64,000 nt of DNA, taken from contig NZ_NWUW01000011.1 in the NCBI RefSeq assembly GCF_002746455.1, positions 1 through 64,000 on the forward strand, written 5' to 3'. The DNA is from Bacillus fungorum. Lineage in GTDB: Bacteria > Bacillota > Bacilli > Bacillales > Bacillaceae_G. The notes under the pieces were generated by a model. It was given only the letters and a program-made list of their open reading frames with translations. It was not told where the DNA came from and ran no database searches. Below are positions 35,212-44,646 of this stretch, in pieces (the stretch's first letter is position 1; every line of letters begins with the position of its first letter). The translations under genes were made by a program, and so were the position numbers.

Positions 35212-36228
35212 TTATTTTGTCCTCATAAGTAAGTATATGAAATACGGTGCACCAATTACAGAAATAACAAGACCGACCGGTATTTCTGAAGTTGTTAATA
35301 CACTTCTTGAAATTACATCTGCAAATAAAAGTAAAAACGTCCCTATTAGTGCAGCAGTAGGCAGCATAATTTGATGTTTACCACCAACAAGGCGCCTCGC
35401 TAAATGCGGGGCCATTAAACCGATAAAACCAATTCCTCCGGCAACAGCGACAGATGCACCAGCTAAACAAACTGCAATAAATAATAATTTACGTCTTTCT
35501 TTTTCTACATTTACACCAAGACCAACAGCTGTGGAGTCGCCTAGGTTCATTACATTTAATATGTGTGCCTTACTAATAGCAAGTGGCAAGAAAATAACCA
35601 TCCATGGAAGTACACTTAGCACGAACTTCCAATCTGTGCCCCACAGACTTCCTGCTAACCAAATCGTAGCAAAACGGAAATCGTTAGATGTCATCTTCAT
35701 AGAAAAAATTAAACTAACAGCACCAAACCCGGCTGCAACGGCGATACCAACAAGTATTAATCTCGTTGATGAAACGCCGTCTTTCCATGCTAGTAAATAA
35801 ATAATAACCGCTGCTAATATCGCACCAACTAACGCGAAGAAAGGAAGGATAAATACAGATAAAAATGTACCAGTTCCAACTTTACCGAAGAAAAAGTAGA
35901 CGAAGATAACAACTGTTAACCCCGCTCCAGCGTTAATACCGATAATACCTGGATCAGCAAGTGGATTTCGTGATAAACCTTGCAAAATTGCACCTGACAT
36001 CGCTAATGCAGAGCCAACTAGTATTGCAATAACCATACGCGGCATGCGGAATTCAAATAAAATAACAGACTGATCTTCAGCCCCAAGCCCAACCAATGAT
36101 TTTAATACGTCCATTGGTGGTATTTTAAATGTCCCTGTATTTAAACTCACTAAAAATACAGTAACGATTAATCCTACTAAAATTGTTAAAACAGAAACGT
36201 TCTTTTTTGTTAAGACACTTGTCCTCAC
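35212..36228 (-). CDS. FecCD-family siderophore permease, second subunit
   Basis: The 338-residue protein has about nine or ten transmembrane helices. The family motif is visible in RMPRMVIAILVGSALAMSGAILQGLSRNPLADPG (spanning residues of the second helix; only the landmark RNPLADPG is needed) and in the coupling region GGIGFIGLMAPHLARRLVG. It overlaps the preceding permease gene by 4 bp, so the two form a heterodimer made together. Confidence 0.93.
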   Translation of the reverse strand: MRTSVLTKKNVSVLTILVGLIVTVFLVSLNTGTFKIPPMDVLKSLVGLGAEDQSVILFEFRMPRMVIAILVGSALAMSGAILQGLSRNPLADPGIIGINAGAGLTVVIFVYFFFGKVGTGTFLSVFILPFFALVGAILAAVIIYLLAWKDGVSSTRLILVGIAVAAGFGAVSLIFSMKMTSNDFRFATIWLAGSLWGTDWKFVLSVLPWMVIFLPLAISKAHILNVMNLGDSTAVGLGVNVEKERRKLLFIAVCLAGASVAVAGGIGFIGLMAPHLARRLVGGKHQIMLPTAALIGTFLLLFADVISRSVLTTSEIPVGLVISVIGAPYFIYLLMRTK

Positions 36229-37280
36229 ATTTTCCCTCTCCCTTCGTTACGTGCTAAGTAGAGGAAGAATGGAACCCCAATTAGCGCTGTAATTGCTCCA
36301 ATTGGCGTTTCAAACGGCGGGTTAATAACACGAGACAACATGTCAGCACATTCAATTAAAAGCCCGCCTAAGACTGCAGAACACGGAATAACCCATCTAT
36401 AGTCCGAACCTACAAGGAAACGAGTCATATGCGGGATTACAAGACCAACAAATCCAACCGATCCTGCCATAGAAACTGCAGAACCTGTTAACACAAGAAC
36501 AAGTACTGTTCCGATAAATTTAATTAATGTCGTATTTTGACCAAGTCCAATCGCAATTTCTTCACCGAAGCTCAAAATTGTAATATACCTCGACATCATA
36601 ATTGCAATAAAGAGACAAACCAGACCAATTGGTACTAACATATTAATACTTTCCCATTTCACTCCAGCAACTCCGCCTGCATTCCACATACTCACCTCTT
36701 GGGCAAGGTTGAAATACAGTGCGATTCCAGATGAAATGGCCCCTAATAAAGCACTAATTGCTGCACCTGCTAAAGCTAATTTCACAGGTGTTAATCCACC
36801 TGGTGAAGAGGACCCAATCCCATATACAATGCTCGCACCAAACGCAGCCCCAATAAAAGAAGCGATAACAAACATTAAATAAGGTGAATTAGGGAAGAAT
36901 GCATACATAATTGCAATTCCAAATACAGCCCCATCTGTAATCCCCATTAACGATGGTGAAGCAAGTGGATTTCGCGTCATACCTTGCATAATTGCCCCCG
37001 ATACCGCTAAAAAGGCACCTGCAACTACGCCCCCTATTGCTCTAGGCATGCGAAGTTCTTGAATTACGTTATGATGCGTAATAGAACCATCAAACTGAAA
37101 TACAGCTTGCCATACATTCTTTAAACTAATATCTGCCGCACCAAATGAAATAGAAACTGCCATGCTTAAAGCTAACAAAACTGTACCTGCTACTAAAATA
37201 ATAGAAGCGATGAGCGGCCTGCTCTTAATCTCTTTAACATTCACTTCTTGCTGTTCTATACTCCTTGCGCTCGCTTCCAT
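36225..37280 (-). CDS. FecCD-family siderophore permease, first subunit
   Basis: The 351-residue membrane protein starts the importer operon. It has an N-terminal cytosolic stretch to residue 22, then about ten helices. RMPRAIGGVVAGAFLAVSGA with RNPLASPSLMG, and GSVGFVGLVIPHMTRFLVG, are the FecCD landmarks. The annotated ATG has only a weak ribosome binding site (AGGATGG), so the exact start is less sure than the rest. Two Fur-like boxes lie upstream, so expression should rise when iron is scarce. Confidence 0.92.
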   Translation of the reverse strand: MEASARSIEQQEVNVKEIKSRPLIASIILVAGTVLLALSMAVSISFGAADISLKNVWQAVFQFDGSITHHNVIQELRMPRAIGGVVAGAFLAVSGAIMQGMTRNPLASPSLMGITDGAVFGIAIMYAFFPNSPYLMFVIASFIGAAFGASIVYGIGSSSPGGLTPVKLALAGAAISALLGAISSGIALYFNLAQEVSMWNAGGVAGVKWESINMLVPIGLVCLFIAIMMSRYITILSFGEEIAIGLGQNTTLIKFIGTVLVLVLTGSAVSMAGSVGFVGLVIPHMTRFLVGSDYRWVIPCSAVLGGLLIECADMLSRVINPPFETPIGAITALIGVPFFLYLARNEGRGKM

Positions 37281-37318
37281 CCCTCAACCATCCTAACCAA
37301 CAACATATATTTATTAAA

Positions 37319-37333
37319 TGAAATTCATTCTCA
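37319..37333. promoter_or_regulatory. Fur-like box, proximal
   Basis: TGAAATTCATTCTCA agrees with the 7-1-7 Fur motif TGATAATNATTATCA at 11 of 14 fixed bases, 39 bp ahead of the first permease gene. Confidence 0.5.
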
Positions 37334-37373
37334 AATAGTAATAAAAAAAATTAGATGCATTGTTATTTCTTTG

Positions 37374-37392
37374 ATAATGATTCTCAGAATCA
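37374..37392. promoter_or_regulatory. Fur box, distal
   Basis: GATAATGATTCTCAGAATC matches the classical 19-bp Fur consensus at 16 positions. Together with the proximal site it marks the siderophore importer operon as iron-repressed. Confidence 0.75.
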
Positions 37393-37559
37393 GACACTTT
37401 CTATTCTACCTATTGCTCCCAAAGAATGTCAACCATTATTTTGAAATACAAATTCATATAGATTGAAACTTTAATAAGTAGGTGATGTCCCTGTGTTACT
37501 AACCATTAGCCAACACTAGTTAAGCTTCCAAAGAATGAATCTTTGCTCTTATGGGCATA

Positions 37560-37592
37560 AAAAAGAAGAGTAATCTGTTCACTCTTCTTTTT
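37560..37592 (-). terminator. terminator of the DUF1450 gene
   Basis: AAAGAAGAGT and ACTCTTCTTT form a stem across a 9-base loop immediately downstream of the gene. Confidence 0.75.
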
Positions 37593-37593
37593 C

Positions 37594-37818
37594 TTACTTA
37601 TTTAACTTTGCTTCAATTTTTACAATTAATTCATCTTCTGTTGGAGCCGCAACTGGGCGATTGTTTACAAATGCGAATGATTTTTTGCGACCAGGGCCAC
37701 AGTAAGACTGACATCCAACTTCAATCGTTGCACATGAATCTACTTTTTTTAATTTCGGAATCAACGTTTTAACGTTCGTTGCCTGACAATCATCACACAC
37801 ACGAAATTCGTTTCCCAT
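37594..37818 (-). CDS. DUF1450 family cysteine-containing small protein
   Basis: The 74-residue protein has a thioredoxin-like ferredoxin look: CDDC near the N-terminus (residues 8-11), then C-x5-C-x3-C in [19 protein letters not shown]. It belongs to the DUF1450 family (YuzB relatives), for which no function is established. The Cys pattern suggests metal or redox chemistry. It is transcribed alone, convergent with nothing, 300 bp from the Fur-controlled operon. Confidence 0.8.
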   Translation of the reverse strand: MGNEFRVCDDCQATNVKTLIPKLKKVDSCATIEVGCQSYCGPGRKKSFAFVNNRPVAAPTEDELIVKIEAKLNK

Positions 37819-37997
37819 TATATAACACTTCCTCTATTTTAAACTTTTCTCAAGTACATTTAAAAATAAACACTAAATGGTATTTTACCGCTCTTTGAAG
37901 TTCGTTGCAAGTTTCCTTGCGACGCTCTTTCTTCATATAATGCTACATATTTATATGTTCTCCTACAGAGACTTCCGTCATTCTTGGCAAAATTTAT

Positions 37998-38144
37998 CCC
38001 GCTTTAATGGGCAGTAAGACCCCCATCTCAAAATTCAGCGAAAGCAAAGAATCTAGGTGGGGGATCAACTGCCCATAAAAGTCCGATTGGTTCAACTAAT
38101 AATCAGTGGGGGATGAAGAAAACCCCCACTGATTAAAGTTTCAC
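37998..38144 (+). repeat. bcr1 repeat element, copy 2
   Basis: This 147-bp copy differs from 18253-18399 at only a few bases and is also flanked by TTTAT (37993-37997 and 38145-38149). The near-identity suggests recent movement or conservation. It lies in the 436-bp gap between the DUF1450 gene and rsfA, which otherwise holds only a short hairpin (37904-37923). Confidence 0.9.
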
Positions 38145-38254
38145 TTTATACCTTTCATCGAAATCTACCATATTTTTAAAAGCTTTGTATAAAAGCTCAT
38201 TTTTTTGCCCATTATAAAAATAGGAAGTTCATAAAAAGAAAGGGAGTTGAATCT

Positions 38255-38947
38255 ATGAAAGTAAGACAAGATGCTTGGACGGATGAGGATGATTTATTAC
38301 TTGCTGAAACTGTACTTCGTCACGTTCGAGAAGGAAGTACTCAATTAAATGCATTTGAAGAAGTAGGAGACAGGTTAAATCGTACATCAGCTGCCTGTGG
38401 TTTCCGTTGGAATGCTGTTGTTCGCTATAGCTATGAACAAGCTCTTCAACTAGCAAAAAAACATCGTAAAGATAAAATGCGTGCTGCAAGTGGTGAACAA
38501 GCGAAAAAACGTTTACTCTATACACCACCAGCTTCAGATTCGATAACTAATTATGAAGAATTCGTACAAGAGGAATCAATTGTACAATATAAAGAAGCTA
38601 CTCCATATCAAGAAACTACCGTTCCTGCCGCAAAGGGCTCTATGACAATGCAAGATGTTATTTATTTTTTACAAACAGTTGGATCATCAAATATAAAAGT
38701 GACAGCTCTTGAAAACGAGAATACGAGATTGAAACAAGAAATTAAAGCACAAATCCTTCGAAATGAAGAACTAGAAAAGAAACTAGAAAAATTAGAAAAA
38801 CAATCTCATACTGTACAAGAAGATTACGAAACACTTATGAACATTATGAACCGCGCTCGTAAGTTAGCAGTCATGGATGACGAAGAACGTTCTCAAACAT
38901 CTTTCCGAATGGATCGAAACGGTAATTTAGAAAAAATTGCAGAATAA
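38255..38947 (+). CDS. rsfA: RsfA-family Myb/SANT-like transcription factor
   Basis: The 230-residue protein begins with a Myb/SANT-like helix-turn-helix ([17 protein letters not shown] with FRWNAVVR), followed by a variable linker and a coiled coil at about 148-200 ([24 protein letters not shown]). B. subtilis RsfA (YwfN) fine-tunes sigma-F-dependent genes in the forespore; the same role is inferred here from synteny with pta and lipL. B. cereus group genomes carry several RsfA paralogues, so orthology is likely but not certain. The start is an ATG after AAAGGGAG. Confidence 0.85.
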   Translation: MKVRQDAWTDEDDLLLAETVLRHVREGSTQLNAFEEVGDRLNRTSAACGFRWNAVVRYSYEQALQLAKKHRKDKMRAASGEQAKKRLLYTPPASDSITNYEEFVQEESIVQYKEATPYQETTVPAAKGSMTMQDVIYFLQTVGSSNIKVTALENENTRLKQEIKAQILRNEELEKKLEKLEKQSHTVQEDYETLMNIMNRARKLAVMDDEERSQTSFRMDRNGNLEKIAE

Positions 38948-38976
38948 AAAGGGTGCATTACATGCATCCTTTTTAT
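38946..38976 (+). terminator. terminator of rsfA
   Basis: AAAAAGGGTGCAT pairs with ATGCATCCTTTTT (one G-T pair), overlapping the stop codon. Confidence 0.8.
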
Positions 38977-39075
38977 TATTTCCCCTCTAAGCTTCCCCTT
39001 TATATGTAAGAAAACTCCATTCTTCATTTTTTGCTATAATAGAGATTGTCATTTTAAAGATAAGGGGTTAGTTAT

Positions 39076-39921
39076 ATGAGCAATTCCCGTTCCATTTTAT
39101 CGCAGCCAGAGTGGCGTATTGTAGATCAGTCTAGTTTAGGACCAACATTCCATGCATTGCAGTCATTCGCAATGGATGACACACTATGCACAAGTATCGG
39201 AAATGGTCAATCAGCTGCAACAATGCGTTCTTGGGTTCATCACAATACAATTGTTCTTGGCATTCAAGATTCACGCCTACCACACCTAGAAGAAGGTATT
39301 TCCTTTTTAAAAGAAAACAACTTCAATGTTATCGTTCGTAATTCTGGTGGGCTTGCAGTCGTACTTGATGAAGGTGTTTTAAACGTATCACTTTTATTCC
39401 AAGAGACCGAAAAAGGTATCGATATTGATCTTGGATACGATACAATGTGGCATTTAATTAAGGAAATGTTAAAGGATTACAATGTTACAATCGAGGCAAA
39501 AGAAATTGTTGGCTCTTACTGTCCTGGTAGCTACGATTTAAGTATTCGCGATCAAAAATTTGCTGGCATTTCACAGCGCCGTATTCGCGGTGGTGTCGCT
39601 GTCCAAATCTATCTCTGTGCTACAGGAAGTGGCTCTAAGCGTGCTGCACTCGTTCGTGATTTCTACAGTCTAGCCATTCAAGGGGAAGAAACACGCTTTA
39701 CGTACCCTGAAATTGTACCGAGCACGATGGCTTCACTTTCAGAATTGCTTGGCGAAACCATTACAGTACAAGATTTAATGATGCGCCTTTTAAAAACAAT
39801 GCAACAATTCGCTCCAAAGTTAACACCATCTCAATTAACAGTAGATGAAATACCTTTATATGAGACGAATTTACAACGTATTATTGATCGTAACAATAAA
39901 GCACTTGGGTTAGAAAAATAA
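39076..39921 (+). CDS. lipL: octanoyl-[GcvH]:protein N-octanoyltransferase
   Basis: The enzyme moves octanoyl groups from the glycine-cleavage H protein to E2 subunits of dehydrogenases in the Bacillus lipoate pathway. The 281-residue length equals B. subtilis LipL (YwfL). The BPL/LplA-type fold is seen in [16 protein letters not shown], and the nucleophilic Cys149 lies in [10 protein letters not shown]; the following [13 protein letters not shown] is the family lysine/arginine region. The ATG follows AAGGGG. It is convergent with pta across a shared terminator. Confidence 0.94.
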   Translation: MSNSRSILSQPEWRIVDQSSLGPTFHALQSFAMDDTLCTSIGNGQSAATMRSWVHHNTIVLGIQDSRLPHLEEGISFLKENNFNVIVRNSGGLAVVLDEGVLNVSLLFQETEKGIDIDLGYDTMWHLIKEMLKDYNVTIEAKEIVGSYCPGSYDLSIRDQKFAGISQRRIRGGVAVQIYLCATGSGSKRAALVRDFYSLAIQGEETRFTYPEIVPSTMASLSELLGETITVQDLMMRLLKTMQQFAPKLTPSQLTVDEIPLYETNLQRIIDRNNKALGLEK

Positions 39922-39955
39922 AGACCGTCGCTATTATAGCGACGGTCTTTATTTC
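39919..39955. terminator. bidirectional terminator between lipL and pta
   Basis: AAGACCGTCGCT (39921-39932) pairs perfectly with AGCGACGGTCTT (39938-39949), A/T runs outside. Confidence 0.9.
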
Positions 39956-39969
39956 AATTCGTTATAGAA

Positions 39970-40941
39970 TTAAAGTGCTTGAGCTGCTGTAATTAAAGCT
40001 AACTTGTACACTTCTTCTTCGTTACATCCACGAGATAGGTCATTTACAGGCATGTTTAAACCTTGTAAGATTGGTCCTACTGCTTCGAAGTTACCTAAAC
40101 GTTGAGCGATTTTGTAACCGATATTACCAGCTTCTAAGCTTGGGAATACGAATACGTTAGCATCACCTTTAATTGTAGAACCTGGAGCTTTTTTCTCAGC
40201 TACAGATGGTACGAATGCAGCATCAAATTGGAATTCTCCATCTAAAGTTAATTCTGGAGCCATTTCTTTTGCAATGCGAGTTGCTTCTACAACTTTTTCT
40301 GTTTCTGGAGATTTCGCAGAACCTTTTGTAGAGAAGCTTAACATAGCAACGCGTGGGTCAATACCGAATAATTCAGCAGTTTTCGCACTCTCGATACCAA
40401 TTTCAGCTAAATCTTGGCTGTTTGGTGCAATGTTAATTGCGCAATCAGCGAATACATATTTCTCTTCTTCACGTACCATGATGAATACGCCAGAAGTTTT
40501 TGTAACGCCTGGTTTTGTTTTAATGATTTGAAGTGCTGGACGAACTGTATCAGCTGTAGAATGAGCTGCACCACTTACTAAACCGTGTGCTTTGCCCATG
40601 TATACAAGCATTGTACCGAAGTAGTTTTCGTCTTTAAGGATTTTGCGAGCGTCTTCTTCAGTTGCTTTACCTTTACGACGTTCAACGAAAGATGCTACCA
40701 TTGCATCCATTTCTTCGTATGTAGCTGGGTCATAAATATCAACGCCTGCTAATGTTAAATTCATGCTAGCAGCTTTTGCGCTAATTTCTTCTTTATTACC
40801 AACTAAAATTGGTTTTACTAACTCTTCTTTTGCTAAACGCTCTGCAGCGCCTAAAATTCTTTCATCAGTTCCTTCAGGAAGTACGATAGAAATGCCTTTT
40901 CCTTGAACTTTTTCTTTTACTGTTGTAAATAAGTTGCTCAC
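39970..40941 (-). CDS. pta: phosphate acetyltransferase
   Basis: This enzyme interconverts acetyl-CoA and acetyl phosphate for overflow metabolism. The 323-residue length is that of the short, single-domain Pta of Firmicutes. Family landmarks include the N-terminal ISIVLPEGTDERIL, GLVSGAAHSTADTVRPALQI, and DGEFQFDAAFVP with VFPSLEAGNIGYKI near the C-terminus. The start is a GTG about nine bases after AGGAGGG. It is monocistronic. Confidence 0.97.
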   Translation of the reverse strand: MSNLFTTVKEKVQGKGISIVLPEGTDERILGAAERLAKEELVKPILVGNKEEISAKAASMNLTLAGVDIYDPATYEEMDAMVASFVERRKGKATEEDARKILKDENYFGTMLVYMGKAHGLVSGAAHSTADTVRPALQIIKTKPGVTKTSGVFIMVREEEKYVFADCAINIAPNSQDLAEIGIESAKTAELFGIDPRVAMLSFSTKGSAKSPETEKVVEATRIAKEMAPELTLDGEFQFDAAFVPSVAEKKAPGSTIKGDANVFVFPSLEAGNIGYKIAQRLGNFEAVGPILQGLNMPVNDLSRGCNEEEVYKLALITAAQAL

Positions 40942-41221
40942 GAATAAACCCTCCTACATATGTTAAAAAAACTCTATCTTTAAGAATACTGCTTTTCCTC
41001 TATATTTTAAACTTATAGCTCCCAAAAAATAGATAAAATGAAAATGATTATATTTTCATAAAATTCAGCATAGAAATAAATCCCCTTTAATCCTTATCTT
41101 CTCCTATTTTCAAGTAAATTTAAATGTGACAAATTTATGCCCCAAGGTTTTATATAGATGATTTTAAAACTATATATGCTATAGTTAACGTGTAAAACTA
41201 TCATTAACTGAGGTGAATAGA

Positions 41222-41965
41222 ATGAGTGAAGCAACAACAACGTTAGATGGCTGGTATTGTTTACATGATTTACGTTCTATTGATTGGGCTGCATGGAAAA
41301 CATTATCTAGCGACGAACGCGGGCAAGCTGTGTCTGAATTTTTAAATGTCGTTGAAAAATGGAACGGAGTAGCTACTGCGAAAAAAGGCAGTCATGCAAT
41401 GTATACAGTTGTTGGCCAAAAAGCTGATATTATGCTTATGATTTTACGTCCAACAATGGAAGAGTTAAATGAAATTGAGACAGAATTGAATAAAACAACA
41501 TTAGCTGAATATATGGTTCCTGCATACTCTTACGTATCTGTTGTTGAACTAAGTAACTATCTTCCAGCTGATGAAGATCCATACCAAAACCCACAGATCT
41601 TAGCTCGCTTATATCCAGACCTACCAAAAGCAAATCACATTTGCTTCTATCCAATGGACAAGCGTCGCCAAGGTGATGATAACTGGTACATGCTTCCTAT
41701 GGAAGAACGCAAAAAAATGATGTACAGTCATAGTAAAATCGGTCGCCAGTACGCAGGTAAAGTACGCCAAGTTATTTCAGGATCAGTCGGATTCGATGAT
41801 TTCGAGTGGGGCGTAACATTATTCGCTGACGATGTTCTTCAATTTAAAAAACTTATATATGAAATGCGCTTCGATGAAGTAAGTGCTCGTTATGGTGAAT
41901 TCGGAACATTTTTCGTTGGAAACATTTTACCAGACGAAAAGGTAGAGGACTTTTTACACATATAA
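41222..41965 (+). CDS. chdC: coproheme decarboxylase
   Basis: This is the last step of the coproporphyrin-dependent haem pathway of Gram-positives: it converts coproheme to haem b using peroxide. The 247-residue protein (older name HemQ/YwfI) shows the Tyr of [10 protein letters not shown], the position of the catalytic radical Tyr, and the axial-ligand His region in [17 protein letters not shown] chose ATG 41222 because CTGAGGTGA precedes it; the in-frame GTG at 41213 lies inside that site. It is a single gene. Confidence 0.95.
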   Translation: MSEATTTLDGWYCLHDLRSIDWAAWKTLSSDERGQAVSEFLNVVEKWNGVATAKKGSHAMYTVVGQKADIMLMILRPTMEELNEIETELNKTTLAEYMVPAYSYVSVVELSNYLPADEDPYQNPQILARLYPDLPKANHICFYPMDKRRQGDDNWYMLPMEERKKMMYSHSKIGRQYAGKVRQVISGSVGFDDFEWGVTLFADDVLQFKKLIYEMRFDEVSARYGEFGTFFVGNILPDEKVEDFLHI

Positions 41966-41966
41966 A

Positions 41967-42084
41967 GTGAAACTCTAATCAACCCTCACCAATCGGGCTT
42001 TTATGGGCAGTTGATACCCCTCCTAACTTCTTTGCTTTCGCTGAATTGGGAGGTAGGAATCTTACTGCCCGGCAAATAGTGGGG
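41967..42084 (-). repeat. degenerate bcr1 element, copy 3, inverted
   Basis: Read on the minus strand this matches copies 1 and 2 from the CCCG edge through the GGGCAGTAAG and CTTTCGCTG-type core to the GTTTCAC edge. About 40 bp that form the second hairpin (AGTGGGGG to CCCCCACT) are missing and the remainder carries many substitutions. The TTTAT on the chdC side is kept (ATAAA, 41962-41966), the other side reads GTAAA. It begins right behind the chdC stop. Confidence 0.8.
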
Positions 42085-42093
42085 TAAATCGTG

Positions 42094-42122
42094 AAAAAGG
42101 AACGAAATTCGTTCCTTTTTTT
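42094..42122 (+). terminator. terminator behind chdC
   Basis: AAAAAGGAACGAA (42094-42106) pairs with TTCGTTCCTTTTT (42108-42120). The bcr1 copy separates it from the gene it serves. Confidence 0.85.
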
Positions 42123-42289
42123 ATTACCATCTATATTTCTCCTCAAAAACCTTCTTTTATCCTCAAATTTGAACAAAAATCGACAAATTCTTTTCAAATT
42201 CCTAGTGAAATTGTAACCTTTTCATATCCAAATTTATGCTAAAATGGTACGAGCTACATGCTAATAAAGATGCGAAGGTGATAAACTAT

Positions 42290-43561
42290 ATGAAGAAAAT
42301 CTTGTCTATTTTACTAGCGCTTTTATTGTCAATTTCCCCCTTAGTAGTAACAACATCCCATGCAGAAGAAAAAATACATATAGAGGCAGCTGCTGCACTT
42401 CTGTTTGATGCAGATACAGGCAAAATACTGCATGAACAAAATCCAGATGAATTACTAGCTATCGCTAGTATGTCAAAGTTAATTGTTGTTTATGCCGTAT
42501 TAGAAGCAATTAAAGAAGGAAAAATCACTTGGGATACAAAGGTAAACATTTCTGATTACGCTTATGAAGTTTCACGTAATAATGAATTCTCTAACGTTCC
42601 GTTTGAAAAGGGACGTCAATATACTGTAAGAGAATTATATCATTCTATCGTTATCTTCTCTGCAAACGGATCTAGTATTGCCTTAGCAGAACTACTTGCA
42701 GGAAGTGAGAAAAATTTCTTAAATCTTGCAAATGAACATGCAAAAAATATAGGGTTAAAGAAATATAAATTTGTAAACGCTACTGGGTTAAATAACGCTG
42801 ACTTAAAAGGAAAACATCCTGAGGGTACTGATTCAAATGCAGAAAACTCTATGTCAGCTCGCGATATGGGTAGTCTTTCAAAAACAATGATTACAAAGTA
42901 TCCAGAAATGCTAGAGGATACAAAACAAAGATTTAGAAACTTCCCGGACAATCATCCGAAACCAATTCGTATGGAAAACTGGAACTGGATGTTACCGGGT
43001 GCCGCTTTCTCTTATGAGGGAACAGATGGTTTAAAAACAGGAAGTTCTGATACAGCCGGATATGGATTCACTATTACTGCTAAACGTGGTGACGTACGCC
43101 TTATTTCGGTTATTATTAAAACAAAATCAATGGACGAGCGCTTCACAGAATCTCGCGAATTAATCGAATACGGATTTAATAACTTCGAAAAACAAAAGCT
43201 AAAGGTTGATAAAAACAATACAATCTCTGTAGTACAAGGGAAAGAAGATCAAGTAACTGTTGCACCAGAAAAAGAAATAACAGTAATTGCGAAAAAGGGT
43301 AGTAAAAACCCTTATAAAATTGGGACTGAAGTAGATAAATCTCTCGCTGAAGATGGACATTTAGTTGCTCCTGTTAAGAAAGATGCCAAAGTAGGATCGA
43401 TTACTTTAGAATCAACTGATAAATATGGTTTCTTAGACGGTAGTAAAAGTATGAAAGTTACTGCAAAAACGACAGAGGAAGTTGAAAAAGCAAACTGGTT
43501 TGTGCTAACAATGCGCTCTATTGGAGATTTCTTCTCAAACTTATGGTCTAAAGTATTTTAA
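42290..43561 (+). CDS. D-alanyl-D-alanine carboxypeptidase (S11, DacA-like)
   Basis: This is a low-molecular-mass penicillin-binding protein that trims the terminal D-Ala of peptidoglycan stem peptides. The 423-residue protein has a signal peptide ending near SHAEE, the active-site triad SMSK (60-63), SAN (124-126) and KTG (249-251), a C-terminal beta domain (about 290-390) and a C-terminal amphipathic or membrane-anchoring helix (IGDFFSNLWSKVF). ATG 42290 is supported by AAGGTGA; the frame runs upstream to 42236 without a site. Which B. subtilis Dac it corresponds to is not clear. Confidence 0.93.
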   Translation: MKKILSILLALLLSISPLVVTTSHAEEKIHIEAAAALLFDADTGKILHEQNPDELLAIASMSKLIVVYAVLEAIKEGKITWDTKVNISDYAYEVSRNNEFSNVPFEKGRQYTVRELYHSIVIFSANGSSIALAELLAGSEKNFLNLANEHAKNIGLKKYKFVNATGLNNADLKGKHPEGTDSNAENSMSARDMGSLSKTMITKYPEMLEDTKQRFRNFPDNHPKPIRMENWNWMLPGAAFSYEGTDGLKTGSSDTAGYGFTITAKRGDVRLISVIIKTKSMDERFTESRELIEYGFNNFEKQKLKVDKNNTISVVQGKEDQVTVAPEKEITVIAKKGSKNPYKIGTEVDKSLAEDGHLVAPVKKDAKVGSITLESTDKYGFLDGSKSMKVTAKTTEEVEKANWFVLTMRSIGDFFSNLWSKVF

Positions 43562-43566
43562 TGATG

Positions 43567-43595
43567 AAAAGCTAGCTCACGCTAGCTTTTTTTAT
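43567..43595 (+). terminator. terminator of the carboxypeptidase gene
   Basis: AAAAGCTAGC (43567-43576), loop TCAC, GCTAGCTTTT (43581-43590), T run. Confidence 0.85.
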
Positions 43596-43628
43596 TTTCC
43601 TCTCTCAATGTAAAACTTCGTTTGGTTG

Positions 43629-43658
43629 TCATATCTGAGTCCTTTTCCTCATACGTAT
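43629..43658 (+). promoter_or_regulatory. candidate sigma-E promoter of cwlJ-gerQ
   Basis: TCATATCT (43629-43636) and CATACGTAT (43650-43658), 13 bp apart, resemble the mother-cell sigma-E pattern (ATA-type -35, CATACA-type -10). cwlJ of B. subtilis is known to be sigma-E dependent. Confidence 0.45.
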
Positions 43659-43736
43659 GAACTAGTAATTGTTCCACACTTCATCTAGAAATAAACCTCT
43701 TTCCAAAAGGTATTCCAAAAAGAGAGGTGACACATA

Positions 43737-44159
43737 ATGGGTGTTATTGCTTATAACGAAGAAGATGTAAAGTTATTAGCTAGACTGATGCGTGCTGAAG
43801 CCGAAGGAGAAGGGCAACAAGGAATGTTAATGGTCGGAAACGTTGGGGTAAATCGTGTCCGCGGAAATTGTTTAGACTTTAAAAGCATTCGTAATTTACG
43901 TCAAATGGTTTATCAAAACCCCGGCGGTTTTGAAGCAACGCAAAAAGGATATTTTTATCAACGGGCACGTGAACAAGATATTGCCCTGGCGAGACGGACC
44001 ATTCAAGGGCAACGTTTTTGGCCTGCCAACTTTGCCTTATGGTTCTTTAGACCCGAAGGTGCATGTCCACCAACTTGGTATAACCAACAAAACTCTGGTC
44101 GCTTTAAAAAACACTGCTTCTTCCAACCATCTGCTGGAGATTGCCCTAGCGTATATTAA
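43737..44159 (+). CDS. cwlJ: CwlJ, spore cortex-lytic hydrolase
   Basis: The 140-residue SleB/CwlJ-family hydrolase, without signal peptide, starts VIAYNEEDVKLLARLMRAEA; the Glu in RAEAEGE is the likely catalytic acid, as in SleB-type lytic transglycosylases. CwlJ is placed in the spore coat during sporulation and degrades cortex during germination, being triggered by Ca-dipicolinate. It is followed 27 bp later by gerQ, which CwlJ needs for its localisation. The start is an ATG after AGAGAGGTGAC. Confidence 0.95.
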   Translation: MGVIAYNEEDVKLLARLMRAEAEGEGQQGMLMVGNVGVNRVRGNCLDFKSIRNLRQMVYQNPGGFEATQKGYFYQRAREQDIALARRTIQGQRFWPANFALWFFRPEGACPPTWYNQQNSGRFKKHCFFQPSAGDCPSVY

Positions 44160-44186
44160 GGAATGAAAACGAGGAGGGATTTTTGA

Positions 44187-44615
44187 ATGGCACAGCAACA
44201 AAACCCGTATTACGGAACAGGATTCTATCAACCATCTGGAACTTATGTACAACCGCAACAAATGACCCCACAGCAACAGCAACAACAGCAAGCGATGCAA
44301 CAACAAGCTGCGCAAGCCCAATATGCCATTTCTCAAGGCATGTTACCATTAGAACAGTCGTATATTGAAAATATTCTTCGCTTGAACAAGGGCAAGCAAG
44401 CTACAATTGTAATGACTTATGAGCGCGGTAGTTCACTCGGTACACAATCGTATACAGGTATTATCGAAGCAGCTGGTCGTGATCATATTGTAATTAGTGA
44501 GCCACAATCAGGGAAACGTTATTTACTATTGATGATTTACTTAGATTATGTAGAATTCCCAGAAGAAATTACGTATTTACCTAGTCAACAAGCAACTTAT
44601 GCTCCAAGACCATAA
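44187..44615 (+). CDS. gerQ: GerQ, spore coat protein required for CwlJ assembly
   Basis: The 142-residue protein has a Gln-rich N-terminal third (QQMTPQQQQQQQAMQQQ) and a conserved C-terminal half beginning LPLEQSYIENILRLNKGK. In B. subtilis GerQ (YwdL) is cross-linked in the coat by transglutaminase and keeps CwlJ in place. The glutamine tract is consistent with such cross-linking. It is the second gene of the cwlJ operon, with GAGGAGGGA ahead of its ATG. Confidence 0.95.
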   Translation: MAQQQNPYYGTGFYQPSGTYVQPQQMTPQQQQQQQAMQQQAAQAQYAISQGMLPLEQSYIENILRLNKGKQATIVMTYERGSSLGTQSYTGIIEAAGRDHIVISEPQSGKRYLLLMIYLDYVEFPEEITYLPSQQATYAPRP

Positions 44616-44616
44616 A

Positions 44617-44646
44617 AAAAGCTGGCATATGCCAGCTTTTGTTTTT
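44617..44646. terminator. bidirectional terminator between gerQ and ywdK
   Basis: AAAAGCTGGCATATGCCAGC with TTTT completes a 24-bp perfect palindrome at 44617-44640, then GTTTTTT. Confidence 0.87.

Noticed and set aside
37904..37923. Hairpin GTTGCAAG/CTTGCGAC with a four-base loop near bcr1 copy 2
   Set aside because: It has no T run and no link to a gene end; an isolated 8-bp stem is expected by chance in such a gap.
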